From Immersiella caudata (taxonomy: Eukaryota > Ascomycota > Sordariomycetes > Sordariales > Lasiosphaeriaceae): a stretch of 64,000 nt of DNA. Below are positions 22,149-35,199 of the stretch, piece by piece (position 1 is the stretch's first letter; each line of letters starts with the position of its first letter). The notes beneath the pieces were generated by a model. That model ran no database searches. It was not told where the DNA came from and worked only from the letters and a program-made list of their open reading frames with translations. The stretch is taken from assembly GCA_030512335.1 (NCBI GenBank), contig JAULSU010000001.1, forward strand, positions 6,076,001-6,140,000. Direction: 5' to 3'. Position numbers and translations under genes: made by a program.

Positions 22149-22917
22149 CATGGTTGTTAAATTAATCAGTCAGTCTTAGTCAGTGGTGTGATTAAAACTA
22201 AGACTAATGTAGTCATGACTAATCTTGGCATTAATCAGTCACAGCCTTGACTAAGACGGACTAACATTAGTCTTACTTAGTCTTAGTCTGACTATTAGTC
22301 AGTATTAGATCAGAAGTATAATAAAGGATTATAAGTATAATAATAATAATAATAAACCCCCCTTTTTAATCTCTTCTTCCCTCTACTTGATAATTAAGAT
22401 AATTCTCCTCTAACTCCTTTAGTCTTTTATTTTCCCACTCTTCAATAATACTGTTCTTTATACATTATCTGGATCCAGCCTATTTCGCCTTTCAGCAATA
22501 ATATTGCAAAATGAGAAAAAGAAAGCTTTATATAGTTATCAAAAAAAAATAGAATTATTATACAATAATAAACAGAATATTAATATAGATTCTATAGTAG
22601 AATTAATAGCCATTTAGTAATATATTAGTAATTAATATTAATAATAGAGTAGAGTAGAATAGAATAGAATATAGAAGAGAAGAAAAGAATAAAAGTATTT
22701 TTAGTAATAATAATAATTATTATTATTGATAATAACCAGTTAACTGCAATTAATACTTGGTGCTAATTAAAATATAAAACATGATATATATATATATATA
22801 TATAAAAGCTTTAGTCATATTAGTCAATCTTAATCAGTCACAGCTGTGACTAATAGTCAGTCAGTCTTGGTTAGTCAGTCAAATGACTAATGACTAGTGA
22901 CTAATTTAACAACTCTG
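22149..22917. mobile_element. AGTC-rich non-autonomous element, copy 1 (769 bp)
   Basis: Ends are CATGGTTGTTAAATT and AATTTAACAACTCTG (inverted), flanked by a near-perfect 8-bp duplication. Both subterminal regions, about 170 bp on the left and 115 bp on the right, are crowded with GACTAA/TTAGTC/AGTCAGTC motifs in both orientations. The AT-rich core has no transposase. End sequence and duplication length place it with hAT-type MITEs. Confidence 0.75.
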
Positions 22918-22925
22918 GGTGTCGT

Positions 22926-25494
22926 AAAGAAAGCTGTGGAAGTTCTTCTTAAATAAATAGTTACACAAATTTCTGCTTCTTTATTAACCACTTATTATTA
23001 TATTATCGGTTTTATAATATATTTGAAAGCTTAAGGCCTGTAAAAGTAAAATTCAAAAACACTTTTAATCAGTGAGAAACAGACAAATGTCATCACTTTG
23101 TTTAAAAACAGATTTTACCCTCTTATATTACTCTAATCCTCTTCACATAAACGGGACAATAAAATCACTCTCTTAACTAATTAAGATAACTTGATCGCTA
23201 TAGGGCTTATACTTATAGAGATAATAAAAACTTTTAACCTAGTTATTATACGATGTTTACGCTTTACTGCCTTTGAAGCATTATATCATCATCATAATAA
23301 TGATAGGATATTGTTCAGTAATGCATTTTTTTTAAAAAAAAAAGTTAAGTTTAAACTTAATATATCTTCAATAAGATTCAAGTTGTAAATATAAAAGAGA
23401 AAACTAAGAATTCAACTAATTTCATCTTGGTCAACTAATAAGTTTAATATTCAAGTAATGAAATTAATAACGTAAAGAGATGATTTATAAAAACGATAAC
23501 GATTGGAATATATAATTCATATTTTCCTCGAGAAGCCTAAAATACAGGACTAGCTTTGGAGGGTGATAATTATTATTATACTTATTACTCTAACTTGAAT
23601 GACAGATTAATAAATAAGAGATAAAAATTAAACTGCTGGTAAATGCCTACCAAATTACTAAAATTGTTATATAACCAACACTCCCCTCTACAGCGGTTTA
23701 CAGAGGGAAGAGTTAATACAGTTACGTGGCTTATATTGTAACGATTTTATTACGAATATTTAATATATAATTAACCGTTAATAATTATTTGACAGCCTAT
23801 TTAGCTTATTATTACTATTTACTGGTATATGTGTTTTTATTTACTAAAGTAAAGTGTAGCAGCTGGCGCCAAATCCTTACAAAGTGATCACGACGTTATT
23901 CAGGGCTGAACTGTGCTAGTTAAACATAATGACGAAAGAAAGAAAAGAAGGCTGGTAAAGCTTTTTATAACACTAATAAATTAAGGTGTGTATGCCTTAA
24001 GGTGGGGAAGTAAGGTAGTTCCCATCTTCTTAATTTAGTAAATGACGTTATTACGAAAGGATAAAGTCTTAACCCTGTTAATACCGAAACGCCCCTCCCT
24101 TTGTATAATAAAGGTTTACCTTAAGCCTTTAGTAATAACGTTTAATAACGTTTAATAACATTACAAAGTGGTATTTTTTTAAAATAATGAATTGCATTAA
24201 TGACGCTATCCAGTTAAACGAGGCTTAACGTTGGGGATAGTTTGAAGATAAAGTATAAAGTGTTAACATATACAACATTACTTATTGCGTATAGTTATTA
24301 TTATTAACCCCACGGTGGACTTTACGATAATAACTTGTTTACCATCATTAATATATCATCGTTTTTATACGTTAATGTAAATCCGCTACATTTTATGCCC
24401 TTTAACGATATTAATAGGGTTTTTTTTAAACGAGCTACCCTTTTTAAAATACTAGTTATAAAAAGGCTTTTAAAGCTAAAGGTGTGTTGCAGAAATTTAT
24501 AATATTATACTATTTATTACCATTATAGTGTTAATCTTTTTATAACGATGAGTAATATAATTATTTTCACTGCGAACAAAAACTAACAAATAAAGTTAAT
24601 TTCTTATTTAATAGTATATTTTCAGAATGTTATAAATGGTTTACATAATACGTGTATTTCTGTTTTAATTTATAATGATTTTATAATAATACTCTATTAT
24701 AAGATATTTAAACTTTTAGCTTAATTAACTTATACAGTAAATGTATTTAATAATATATATACAATTAGTAATATTAAAGTTAAAAATATATTAAAAACAG
24801 TTAAAAACTTTAATTTGTTTTACTTACATCATAGTACATTATCTTTGATAAATTTAGTATTCAGATATAATGGAGTATTTTCAATGAATTGTTTTACGAT
24901 AACATATCTAGGGCTAGGAAACAAAACAATGATATAAGGATTGGAAATTTAGTACGGTTATGTGGTTCCTATCTTATCCATTCTACTGTGATGTTTCAAT
25001 AACATACAATGAACCGTTGGTAACTATTTAAAGGCTTATTTCAGTTTGTAATAACTGAGGTAATTATTTATTTACTTATTTAATTGTTGCTAAATTATTT
25101 GTTTTGAAATTCAAATATAAGGTAACAGGTATTAAAGGTAAAGGGATAAATGTGTAACGAGTTTAAATTGTATTTAGTATTTATTATCAAAAATTAAGAG
25201 TATAATATTAGCTGTACTAAGTTTTTAAAGCTATCATAAATGTTATTATGACCAAAGATGTAGATTAAGATAATATGAATTAGAACGTAAAGTTTGTTCA
25301 TTAAAGGAGAAAGCAGTTGAGAAAATCATATGTAAGGGGTTTTTTGATTACATTATATAATTTCAAAACATTATGAATACAATTGAAAAGACATAGTAAA
25401 TTTGAATTACTTTATCTAATAATATACATAATTAATATAAGCTTTTATAATAAATTAGTGCAAAGCTTTTGCAGCTATAATACATTTATAAGCG
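22926..25494. other. AT-rich filler
   Basis: About 2.6 kb with no identifiable element or ORF beyond chance length. Confidence 0.5.
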
Positions 25495-25993
25495 TGTTAC
25501 GACCTTTGCCTGTCGACGATCGGTCGGCAGGGTCGCTAGATAGGTTGGGTGGGGTAAAGAGGAGTAATACGGAAGTAAGTCCTTACAGACGGGGATTTAC
25601 TGGTTAATAGCGGTCGTATATCACTATAGTATAGAGTAACACTCTAAGTGTTAGTGCAGTAGGATATAATCGAAGTTAGTTTAATTAACGAGCAAATACT
25701 TACGTAAGGAATAGAAGGTCCCTTACATTATCATGGGTATGATGATAGCTATTTATACTAAATAATAGTGATGTAACTTATACTGGCCTTTATATCTTAC
25801 ATGGGTAGTTGCCCTAGAGGCGGTGGATCGTAGGGGTAAGGCCTCTGTGATTGTTGGGGCTTCTGTCGACGGGGTTGTTAAGGAACGCAGAGGCTACTGT
25901 GCCTCCGCACAGTCCTTCTTAAATTCTTGCTATGGCGCCTGCGGGGACACGTCGGTCTGTTCCGGCGACAAGGGTAGGCCGCAGGTCGTCACA
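25495..25993 (+). repeat. Solo LTR, gypsy family, 499 bp
   Basis: Begins TGTTACGACC and ends GGTCGTCACA, like the LTRs at 36486 and 44345, and is flanked on both sides by AAGCG (25490-25494 and 25994-25998). Paired 5-bp duplications without internal region indicate a solo LTR. Its 3' third, with a GC-richer stretch near 25,805-25,990, differs from the 477-bp LTRs. Confidence 0.85.
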
Positions 25994-25998
25994 AAGCG

Positions 25999-26699
25999 TT
26001 ATTTATTTAAGCTAGTTAATTATAATAGAAGTAACGCTAAAGTCTTTTTTATTTCTTACTAAGATATTAAAATTTAATAAAAGTTTTATTGTATAGTAAT
26101 TTAATAATTTCATAAAATAAAGTTGCGATAAATGATTAACTCTAGTCATTACCTTCCGTTATTTTGTGATGAGTTATTATTCAGGAATAGCTATTTCCAC
26201 AATTAAAATATATTATTATTATTAATTATTAATAAATGTTTATGCTAATGTTAATACGTGTATTATGAACATTCAAATAATGGAGGACTTTCAACGTAAA
26301 AAAGCTTCCTATAGTTAAATTTTAGCATTTTTCATCACTATCAACTTACTTATTTACAGTTTATTTTAAGCTAAAGTAACGTTATTAATATGAAATACAA
26401 TGTTTAGTAACGTGTAATTAAAATTATTTAATATAATATTTTCACTTAATCTCAACACAAAAGAGAGGTATTAAGATAGTAAGAGCTTTTTTAATTTGTG
26501 GTTAACAATAAAATTATAATTACTTATCTTTCAGTACAACAATTGTTTAAAACTCTGTAGCATGGAAACGTTTCTTTTTTTTGCCTTTTCAGGCTTCAAG
26601 TCGTTACATTTTTATAAAACAGCGTTAATATGACGTTTTCGGTTTTTACTTGTATATAATCGTAAAATAATATTATAAAAGTAACTTTACTTAATTAAC
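25999..26699. other. AT-rich filler
   Basis: No feature recognised. Confidence 0.4.
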
Positions 26700-27850
26700 T
26701 TATTATGTATCGAATGCAAATTTATGTTGAAGTATTTAAGAGATCATAAACCTGATAGAGGGTTAAACTCCTGTTCATAAAGTTAGTGTTAATTGATCCC
26801 TAATTACATTAACCATTAACTACTACATCTCTATAAGGTTTATAATCGGGTAAGTGTAATAACTTTTCCTTAAAAATCAAGTACTTTAAATACTCTTTAA
26901 GATTTTAAACAGATTATTCGAATTATCTTTTGTAGTTTAACACCTTAGTATAATATGGTGTTATGTGTCCTGGGTGTAGTTAAGATATTTTATCGACTAA
27001 AACTAAGCTAAGTAACCTTTAATTACTTAAAGATTATATTTCTTTAGCTATAACTTACTTAAGATGATGTTGTAACTATAACCTAATAAAACGTTAAAAG
27101 TTACCTTGTAATTATAACCATTTAGTGTGATTGAAAGCAATACTTTATAAGTATTCCGTCATTATAGGGGTAAAGATCCCGTCTATTAGAACGGGTTAAC
27201 GCCTGCTTAACTTATTCCTAATAAAGGAGTTTCCTCTTATTAACTAATTTTAGGTTAATAGTATCAGTAGCACAACTGTTATCAATAATCGCTTAAGTGT
27301 GGAACGGCTTCCCTTGGTTATCCATCATACCGACGTAAACGGATTAATAATTCCTCTTTTCTTAAAGTCAAGTTATTAAAATAATTTTAATACTAAAAGG
27401 TCTTTTCAACTTCAATAATAAATGCCTTTTTTCATCTTATAAATTTTACTAATTAGCGGATTATTGGTTTTCAGCCTCCTAAAAGGCTTAAAATCATTTT
27501 TGTTGAAGGATCTACATGTAAACGTCATTGAAGAAGTGGGTATTCAAGATAACACATTTTATATCACTCCTTTTATTTTAATTAACCTTAATGCCTTAAT
27601 CTTATAATGGTCCCGGAACTCACGGTCTCGCTACAACTGGAAGTACCTGTAGCCCCGTTGAAAGTCGCAAGAGTCCCAGTAAGTCCCTTAGTGTTAATCT
27701 TCAGCTTTTTCCGCTATATAGGTTCAACACCTCTAATCCTCGCACTAACTAACGCTAAAATAATAATAACCTACCTTAACGTATCTTTAAGGAATGTTAT
27801 TGATGATTAACACGTTATTATGTATGATCTTAACTATGTAATTTCTTAGT
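26700..27850 (-). mobile_element. Ty3/gypsy internal relic (protease/RT region)
   Basis: The order of sequence blocks follows 40,850-41,720 of the full-length gypsy element in the same orientation (for example the block around 27,180-27,480 against 41,390-41,720). Heavily mutated; no usable ORF. Confidence 0.6.
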
Positions 27851-28244
27851 TTTATATACAGGTATATATAAGCCACCGCTCCGTCTTAAAAGGCTGTTAA
27901 GAAATGTTTGAAATATATTTCAAACCTTAAGCAATGTGGCAAATAATATCTATCGTACATACAATTAACTTGGAAGATATCTTTATATGTGTTATCTCCC
28001 TATATCACACTTTTAACGGAGTAGATCTTATTAAGTTAGGGTCCTGATGAAAGATCTGTATTCCTTTTTCAGCTTAAGTTCATCTCTGTTTATATCTAAC
28101 ATTTATAAGTTAAGTTAAGTTAGTAAAAGGTACCTTTACCTCACTACTTAAATTCTTATTAATTGGTATTTTTTATAGTGTGAAAGAACTGTGTTTTTAT
28201 CACGGCAGTAGTAATGGTTTTATCCTGTCCTTTAACCACATTCC

Positions 28245-28431
28245 TGTGACGACCTGCGGGCCACCCTTGTAGGCCGGACCAGACTGAAGTGTCCCCACAG
28301 GCGCCACCACGCATCAAGCACCGAACACTGTGCTAGGCACTGTGCAATCAACGTGATCACCCAGTGTAGTGAGTAAGTATAGTGACCAGGCCGGAGGGTC
28401 GCTCATCCTGCTCACCCCTGAAGGACAGCTT
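28245..28431 (-). repeat. Partial LTR, gypsy family, minus orientation
   Basis: Begins TGTGACGACCTGCGGGCCAC (+ text), which is the inverse of an LTR 3' end, and breaks off about 185 bp in. GC-rich relative to its flanks. Confidence 0.65.
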
Positions 28432-29620
28432 AATAAAGTTTATTTTTATTTTCGTAAGAAAACGTGTATTTTAATAATATAAAAAAACCTCTGGAAATTC
28501 CCTTTAATTATAGTAACTTACGTGACGTTTCAATAAAAAGTTAAGTTTAAAACAGGCTGAATAAGTAAAGTTAATAACGTTACTTCATTTCAAGATGTCT
28601 GACGGTGAGGGAATAAAGAATGGAAAGGCTATTACCCTAAGCTAACATTATAATTCTTAAGAAAACGTGAAAGACTTTGATCTAATTTTAACATTTATTA
28701 AAGTAATCAATAGCTTTTTCAAATATACCTTTTAAGTTTCCGATAATTACATTTTAGAAAAAGCTTATTAAATCTTTACTAGCACTTATTAGAATTACTG
28801 TATTAAATAATAATAATAATAGCATAATCAACTAACTGGGAACAAGCCGCAAAGCCTTACTTATATAGATATTTTATTCGAGACTTCTCAACTGTGTATA
28901 AATTTACCATGAAGAGTACTTCTTACCTTCATATCCATTACAACCTTATCAATTAATAGTTAACAGCTACTGGTCGTGACACAATATTTACATTAAAACT
29001 AATATTCACAGAACTTATAGATCTAATATCCGTTGTTAGATTAAGTATTAGTAAGGGAGAATTTAATATCAAGTTAGCCCCTTTTACTATTGAAAAGCTT
29101 ATTAAGGAATTCAATAACTTTAAGTTTAAAATAGAAGTCCTTTCAAGGTGAGGTTGATATTATTAAATAAGAAGATATTAGGAATTTTTTAAAATTCATT
29201 TAACTTATCGTTGACCATATAATAACACGTATACTATTTTCATTAACCTAAAAACGAACTTGATTAAACTTACTCTTCTGACTTTTAATAACTCCAAATT
29301 AATGAAGTAGAAGTTATTATTTATCAGATAATGTCCTTTTACGGCTTAATATTGTAAAATAACTTACATACCATTGTATGAACTATTACTTATAGAACTT
29401 TAAAGGATACAGTATTAAAAGATTAAATAAATAGCTTTAAAATTTATTACAACGTTATGTTAAACGATTAAGATAATGAGTTATTCATCTAGTTAATCGA
29501 TTTTAAATGAAAGCTTTATAAGGTAAAAACTTTGGTAAAAATTTAACAAAAATGAAGGAACGTGATTATAATAACTTCAAGTTATATTTAATATCGATTC
29601 TATTAGATTTTAAGGTTGTT
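28432..29620. other. AT-rich filler
   Basis: No element identified with confidence; some broken open stretches on + near 29,050-29,150. Confidence 0.4.
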
Positions 29621-29740
29621 AAGCGTATAGTTGGAGTTCGAGATTTAAATTTCTTAGTTTAATTTAGTTATAAAATTGAATTAACAAATTAAGAAAAAAT
29701 TAAAAAAAATAAAATATTTTTTGGAAAAAAAAACCATTAT

Positions 29741-30317
29741 TGTTGCTTTGTAGCTGTATACAGGCCTATAATACAGCGCCTGAGAGCCTGTGGAAGCCTG
29801 TAGTACAGGCTTCCTTCAGGGGAAGAAGTGCGAGTACAGTGCTCCGGAGGAGCGCTATAGGATACGACAGCAGAGCTTACAAAGGTGCTGAAGGGAGCAA
29901 CGAAGGCCTGTACTACAGAGCCTAAAAGACAAGTTACAGCGGACTATGCGCTGTAAAACAACAGGTTTCAGTGAACTCTGCACTTTAATAAACAACTGTA
30001 TTGCTTGTGAGATGCTTGCTTAAGAGAAAAGCTAACAAAAGGAGAGGAGAGGCCTATTATAAGCTGTGGGGGCTCTGGAATGGAATTCCAGAGCTTTCTA
30101 CTACTAATACAACAATAGAATAGTACGGTGGAGGTTCTCCACAGGCCTCGTAATTGCTTATGTGGCCTTAGAAAGCTCGAAACCAGTGGCTAGTGAGTGG
30201 TGGCTGCAGGTACAGGGTACCTAAGTGGTGCAGGGTACGCGAGCCATCCTTCACTTACTGACAGGCCCTGTAATACAGGGCCTCTCCAGTGCTCTCAGAG
30301 GCTGGAATTTAATAACA
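29741..30317 (-). repeat. LTR-like TGTT...AACA family, minus copy, inserted in hAT-like sequence
   Basis: Starts TGTTGCTTTGTAGC and ends near GGAATTTAATAACA, the inverse of the copies at 47665 and 50084. It is GC-richer than its flanks. It appears to sit inside a hAT-like terminus: the hAT-type end continues at 30318-30593. The target duplication is unclear. Confidence 0.65.
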
Positions 30318-30593
30318 TTAAATTACGATACTATTAGCATTAAATTATAAAGTACTAACTTAACAACTATATATACACCTATGTATCTTTCCATGAAAAA
30401 GTGTACTTAATTTTTTGATTTTTTTTAAAAATTTTAATTAAAATTTTAATTAAATTTTTGCTAAATTAAAATTAATCTAATTTAATTCTTACCAAAACTA
30501 AAATTAACCTAGTTTAGTTTTTCCAGAAATTAATATTAAATTAAACTAGAAACTAAAATCTGGGTTAAAAATTAGAAATTAATTCAAACCCTG
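30318..30593 (-). mobile_element. hAT terminus fragment, minus
   Basis: The inverse of the first about 250 bp of the 15526 element, ending AATTAATTCAAACCCTG. Confidence 0.6.
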
Positions 30594-30839
30594 CCTACAA
30601 GGAAGTGGACTTAACGGAGCTTTATTCTCAAGTAACTTTACTACTATAACCTAGAAAAGCCAGTATGAACTATTTTACCATAAGGCAATATAAATAGTTA
30701 TCATGGTATTGATAACAATGTAGGGAACCCTCATAATTCCTTACGTATGTATTTGTTCTATTAATTAAGCTAACTTTAATTATATCTTATTGTATGATTA
30801 CCCTTTGTGTTACTTAATATAGTAGTAATATACTATTAT
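30594..30839. other. AT-rich filler
   Basis: Nothing recognised. Confidence 0.3.
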
Positions 30840-31102
30840 TAACCTAATAAACCCCCGTCTGTAAGGAGCTACCTTTATATTAACCATTTTACCTATTTAG
30901 TTTCCTGCGACTTCACCAACCATTTGTCGACAGGCACCGGTCATACCAGCTACCTTATTACGTGTTACTATATATTTTAACAATATGTGGTTATGAACTT
31001 ATTAAACCCCCGTCTGTAGGGACTTCTGTATTTGCCCATTTCATCCACCTTGGTCTCCTCTACGAACTTGCCAACCGACAGTCGACACGCACAGGTCGTA
31101 AC
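30840..31102 (-). repeat. Two partial gypsy LTR ends in tandem, minus
   Basis: Two similar pieces run from AAACCCCCGTCTGTA to the terminal GTCGACAG...GGTCATACC (about 30,848-30,955) and ...GGTCGTAACA (about 31,003-31,102). They match the start of the LTR in inverse orientation. Confidence 0.5.
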
Positions 31103-31261
31103 ATTTATATAGCTAGATTAAGACTTATATATAAGGCGGATAAGATTTACCCTATTACTATAATGTGTAATATGCCACCCCCTTTACAGACATGCTCAGG
31201 CTTTCGCCCCCTTTTTTCAGCCCTCTTTAAATTCATTCCCTCCCCCTAATTAAATAATTTG

Positions 31262-32013
31262 CTCAACATGCCAAGGAATCCTTGTAATCCAGGCCTGAAT
31301 CTGTTCCAGCAACACTCACACTCTTTAATAGCCTCTTCACGGCTTTTTGGAGCCCCTTTTTTCGTAGTGTATCTTTTCATCCATGGCCAACATGGCTTAA
31401 TTAGATTCAGGTCGGGTGAGTTACCTGGGTAAAGGAGTCGTTTGACTTAGTGAAAGCTGTAAATCCGATCTTAGATAGATAAGCGTGTGCTAAAGTGCCA
31501 TCTTCTTAAACTATCATACTAGGTCAATCCTTTTCACACTTTTTAATAAAAGGAAAGAGTTTAGGAAAAAGGATTTTCGTTTAATGATAATATTAGTTAA
31601 TCCTACCTTTAAATTCTTGAACCAGTTTACCATTCTTTTTATTATATCTTTACTAAGGTTTCCAGCTAGGAATAAAAGCTAACAATAACCTTTTTATTCC
31701 AGTTTAAAGCCCTTATTCCTTTTGAAAAATAGGTTCCAGCTCTTTATTCATCTTCTTGATAGCTTTCTCTGCTTATTCTTTTTCTTATTTTATTTCTAAA
31801 AGCTAACAATAAACAGGACTTTTCTTATTATAAGAAAAACAACCCTAAAACATAAACTCAGAATATCATTTTTAACGCTTATAAATAATGCTGTATATAA
31901 TAGCTGTTTTATCTAACTAAATTCCTCGTTTCCAATCCTCTAAAGTCTAATCTTCATAAGCTAAACATCATTAAAGGCAATCATCCCTCATCTTCTTCAT
32001 TAATCCAGGCTTC
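31262..32013 (-). mobile_element. Tc1/mariner-like transposase relic, minus
   Basis: The + text is the inverse of transposase 3' regions in the other Tc1-like copies (CCAGGCCTGAATC... and TTAATCCAGGCTTCC). The DDE-proximal SPDLN-type region is around 31,395-31,425 on the minus strand. Truncated by the next element. Confidence 0.6.
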
Positions 32014-32021
32014 CTTATCAG

Positions 32022-32899
32022 CAGGGTTGTTAAATTAGTTACTTGACTATTAGTCACGTTTTTTACTAGTTACATTAGTCTTAGTCACAGCCCTGACTGA
32101 TTAAGGTTAGTCTTAGTCAGTCTAGTGACTGATTAAGACTGATTAAAATGACCAAAGCTTTTACATATATATATCATCTTTTATATTTTAATAAACACCA
32201 AGTATTAATTACCATTCACTGGTTATTGTTAATAATAATTATTATTATTACTAACAATAATTTTTTGCTTTTTTTACTTTTCTATTCTATTCTATTCTAC
32301 TATTAATATTAATTACTAATATATTACTAAATGGCTATTAATTCTACTATAGAATCTATACGAATATTGTATTTATTATCGCATAATAACGCTATTATTC
32401 TTTGATAACTATATAAAGCTTTCCTTTTCTCATTATGTAGTATTATTACTAAAAACCGAAATAGGCTGGATCCAGATAATGTAAAAAGAACAGTATTATT
32501 GAAGAATGGGAAAATAAGAGAGCTAAAGGAGTTAGGGGAGAATTATCTTAATCATGAGCAGAGGAAAAAAAGATTAAGAAGGCTTTATTTTATTTTATTT
32601 TATTTTATTTTATTTTATTTTATTTTATTTTATTATTATACTTATAATCTATTCTTATACTTATAATCCTTTATTATACTTATGATCTATGATTTTACTT
32701 ATAATCTATTATTAAAAAGAATATTAAACCTTTTTACATTACTGACTAATAGTCAGACTAAGACTTACTAAGACTAATGTTAGTCAGTCTTAGTCAAGGC
32801 TGTGACTGATTAATGCCAAGATTAGTCATGACTACATTAGTCTTAGTCATTTATAGCCACACCATTGACTAAGACTGCCTGATTAATTTAACAACCCTG
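32022..32899. mobile_element. AGTC-rich non-autonomous element, copy 2 (878 bp)
   Basis: Ends CAGGGTTGTTAAATTA and TAATTTAACAACCCTG are near-perfect inverted repeats. Subterminal GACTAA/TTAGTC motifs match copy 1. The core contains a (TTTTA)n repeat. A matching 8-bp duplication is not evident (CTTATCAG / ATTACAGG). Confidence 0.75.
32584..32633. repeat. (TTTTA)n microsatellite
   Basis: About ten uninterrupted five-base units within the AGTC-rich element. Confidence 0.9.
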
Positions 32900-32959
32900 A
32901 TTACAGGCCTGTATACCGCTACAAAGTAACACATTTAATAATAGTATTATTAGTACTTC

Positions 32960-33182
32960 ACTATATAGTATTAACTTACTAATTATAACATATCTATGTA
33001 TGTTTCTATAAAATCTTTTATTTTTTATTTTTTATGTCTTTATTATATTTTAATATTTTAATATTTTTTCTAGTTTGTTAATTTAATTTCTACTAAAATT
33101 AAAATTAGCCTAATTAATTTCTACGAAAACTAAAATTAGCTTGGTTTAAAACTAAAAAAATAGAAATTAATTCCGAACCCTG
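32960..33182 (-). mobile_element. hAT terminus fragment, minus
   Basis: Ends AATTAATTCCGAACCCTG, an exact match to hAT end style, with the same subterminal AAAACTAAAATTAG stretches as the 15526 element. Confidence 0.65.
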
Positions 33183-33850
33183 GGTAAAATAATAAGTGTT
33201 TTAAGAAGTCCAGAGTAAAATACTTATACGCACGTATAAGGCTTCATGATTTCCTACTTGGTTAACTAGTCGTACTACTATTACTGCTTAATTCGGTACT
33301 TTTAAATATAGTTCATAAAGACTCATAACCTTTTATTATCATCTAGTTATTAAAGACCTATGAAATGTATTTCAAGATATGATATAGTACCTTTAAAACT
33401 ATTAAGATTGGTTCCGTGGTTTTAACGTTTTTTAAACTGTCAGTGAAAGTTTATAAAGTTAATACAAGTTTAAAATTCTGTTTGAAGAGTAAGTATAACT
33501 TAATCCTGAACTGCCTTAGCCTCTAACTTCTGTATCTTTACTTTTTAAGGTAGGATCTTAAACCCTAAGTAATAAACTTTTTTTACCCGAAAAAAGCGGC
33601 TTTTCATTGGGTTTACTGCCTTTTCCAAAGGATAAGGATTTAATATGAATGTCTTTTATATTTCTCTTTACCTTTAAGGTAAATAAATGTAAACTTATCC
33701 ATAAAAGCGTGGAAGACGTAGTTAATTATAATTTAATACAATATCAAGGCGTTAGTAAGTTTAAAATGCATTATTACCCTATATTTATAATATCTGTAAC
33801 GTGTGTTAGAAGGTAATTTAATACTTATCTTTCGCCTTAATTTAGATATA
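33183..33850. other. AT-rich, possible start of a gypsy relic
   Basis: Similar in places to 40,150-40,500 of the gypsy element, but too mutated to bound. Confidence 0.35.
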
Positions 33851-34950
33851 TCCGAACGCGTTCAAGGAGCTAAAGACTGAAAATCAATGAACTTTGGCGA
33901 CCTTTTATGCTGACCTGCTAATTAACAGTAACATGGATTAGTTTTTAAAACTATGTTTATTTGACGACTGGTAATCAACTACTATACGTATGATCGGGCA
34001 CCTTATTAAGGATTGAAATTCTTAAATGAAACCTAGTATCAGGTTAGGATAATACGCTGGTAACGACTTTAGTTAAGCCCTGAGATTTAACCTGATCTTA
34101 TAGTCGTAATGTCTGTAGTCGGGTAAATCTAATAGCTTTTGTTGAAACACTAAGTATTTCCTATACTTGTTTAAAACCTTTAATAAGCTATTATTATACG
34201 ATTTAACGTCTTATATTTAAATCACCTTTATTAATAAGTGGTAATACACTTTTACCTTATAAGTGGTAATACACTTTTACCTTATAATCGTTATTTGCAT
34301 TATAGCTTAAATCGTACCGATCTTTCGTTTTATAAAACCGTTCACACACCGTGGTAAGTTTACCAATCTTAGCGTTTTCCGGACCTTCATTATTAAGTAC
34401 GTCGTCTAATTATCCTTATAACTAACATTTTGATTAATTATGAAGCCATATATCCTTATTTATAACTTACCCAAGATAATATTATAACTGTAAATTAATA
34501 AAACGTTACAAATTATTTCCTAAATACAGTTATTTATTGTTATTAAAAGTAGCGTCTTATAGGTCAGTATTCCGTTATTATGGGCATAAAGTTCTAGATT
34601 TTTAAAGCGAATTAGCGTTAGCTTTACCCGTTCTTGATAAGGAAGCTTTTTCTTAATAAATAACTTTAGGTTAATAAACAATATTAGCAGTATTACTGCT
34701 ATCAATAATTACTCGTACGCGAAACGGTTTTCTTCAACCATCCGCCACATTAATGCAAATAGAATAATAAAATTTTCTTCCTTAAGATAAGTTATTATAA
34801 TAATTTTATCACTAAAGTCTTTCCTTACGTAAACGATGAATACCTTTTCTTCGTCTTGTAGCTTTTACTAACTAGTGAATTACGGATCTTTAGCCCGTGG
34901 AAAAGCCTATCTCCGTTTCTCAGGTAAATCCGTAGGTAGTTTCCGTAAAA
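33850..34950 (-). mobile_element. Ty3/gypsy internal relic (RT to protease region), minus
   Basis: Follows 40,600-41,720 of the full-length element block by block (for example 34,650-34,880 against 41,470-41,700). Saturated with stop codons. Confidence 0.6.
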
Positions 34951-35199
34951 GGTATAAACATTTAAGTTAACACCCCTAACGTCTCGCACCAGGTTTCAAT
35001 TAACCTTAAAAATCTTAATCTTATAAAGCGTAAGGAATTCGCAACAGTAAAACACTTGAAACCGTTAGTTACTGTAACACATTTTATACATCCCCTTATA
35101 CCAGTTATCTTACCAGTCATTAACATTTGTTTCCATATGCAAAAAATAATTGAAATCTGGGCAGAAGTAAAACGTTTCATACGATAAATCGTCCTTTAT

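Noticed and set aside
22149..22917. Telomere-like or origin repeats based on AGTC motifs
   Set aside because: Motifs are confined to element ends and present in both orientations, fitting transposase-binding arrays.
23191..23388. Short ORFs in the AT-rich block, e.g. 65 aa here
   Set aside because: Chance ORFs in AT-rich DNA, dominated by Ile/Leu/Phe/Lys.
31262..32899. One composite transposon joining the Tc1-like relic and the AGTC-rich element
   Set aside because: The second has its own inverted ends and lies next to, not around, the first.
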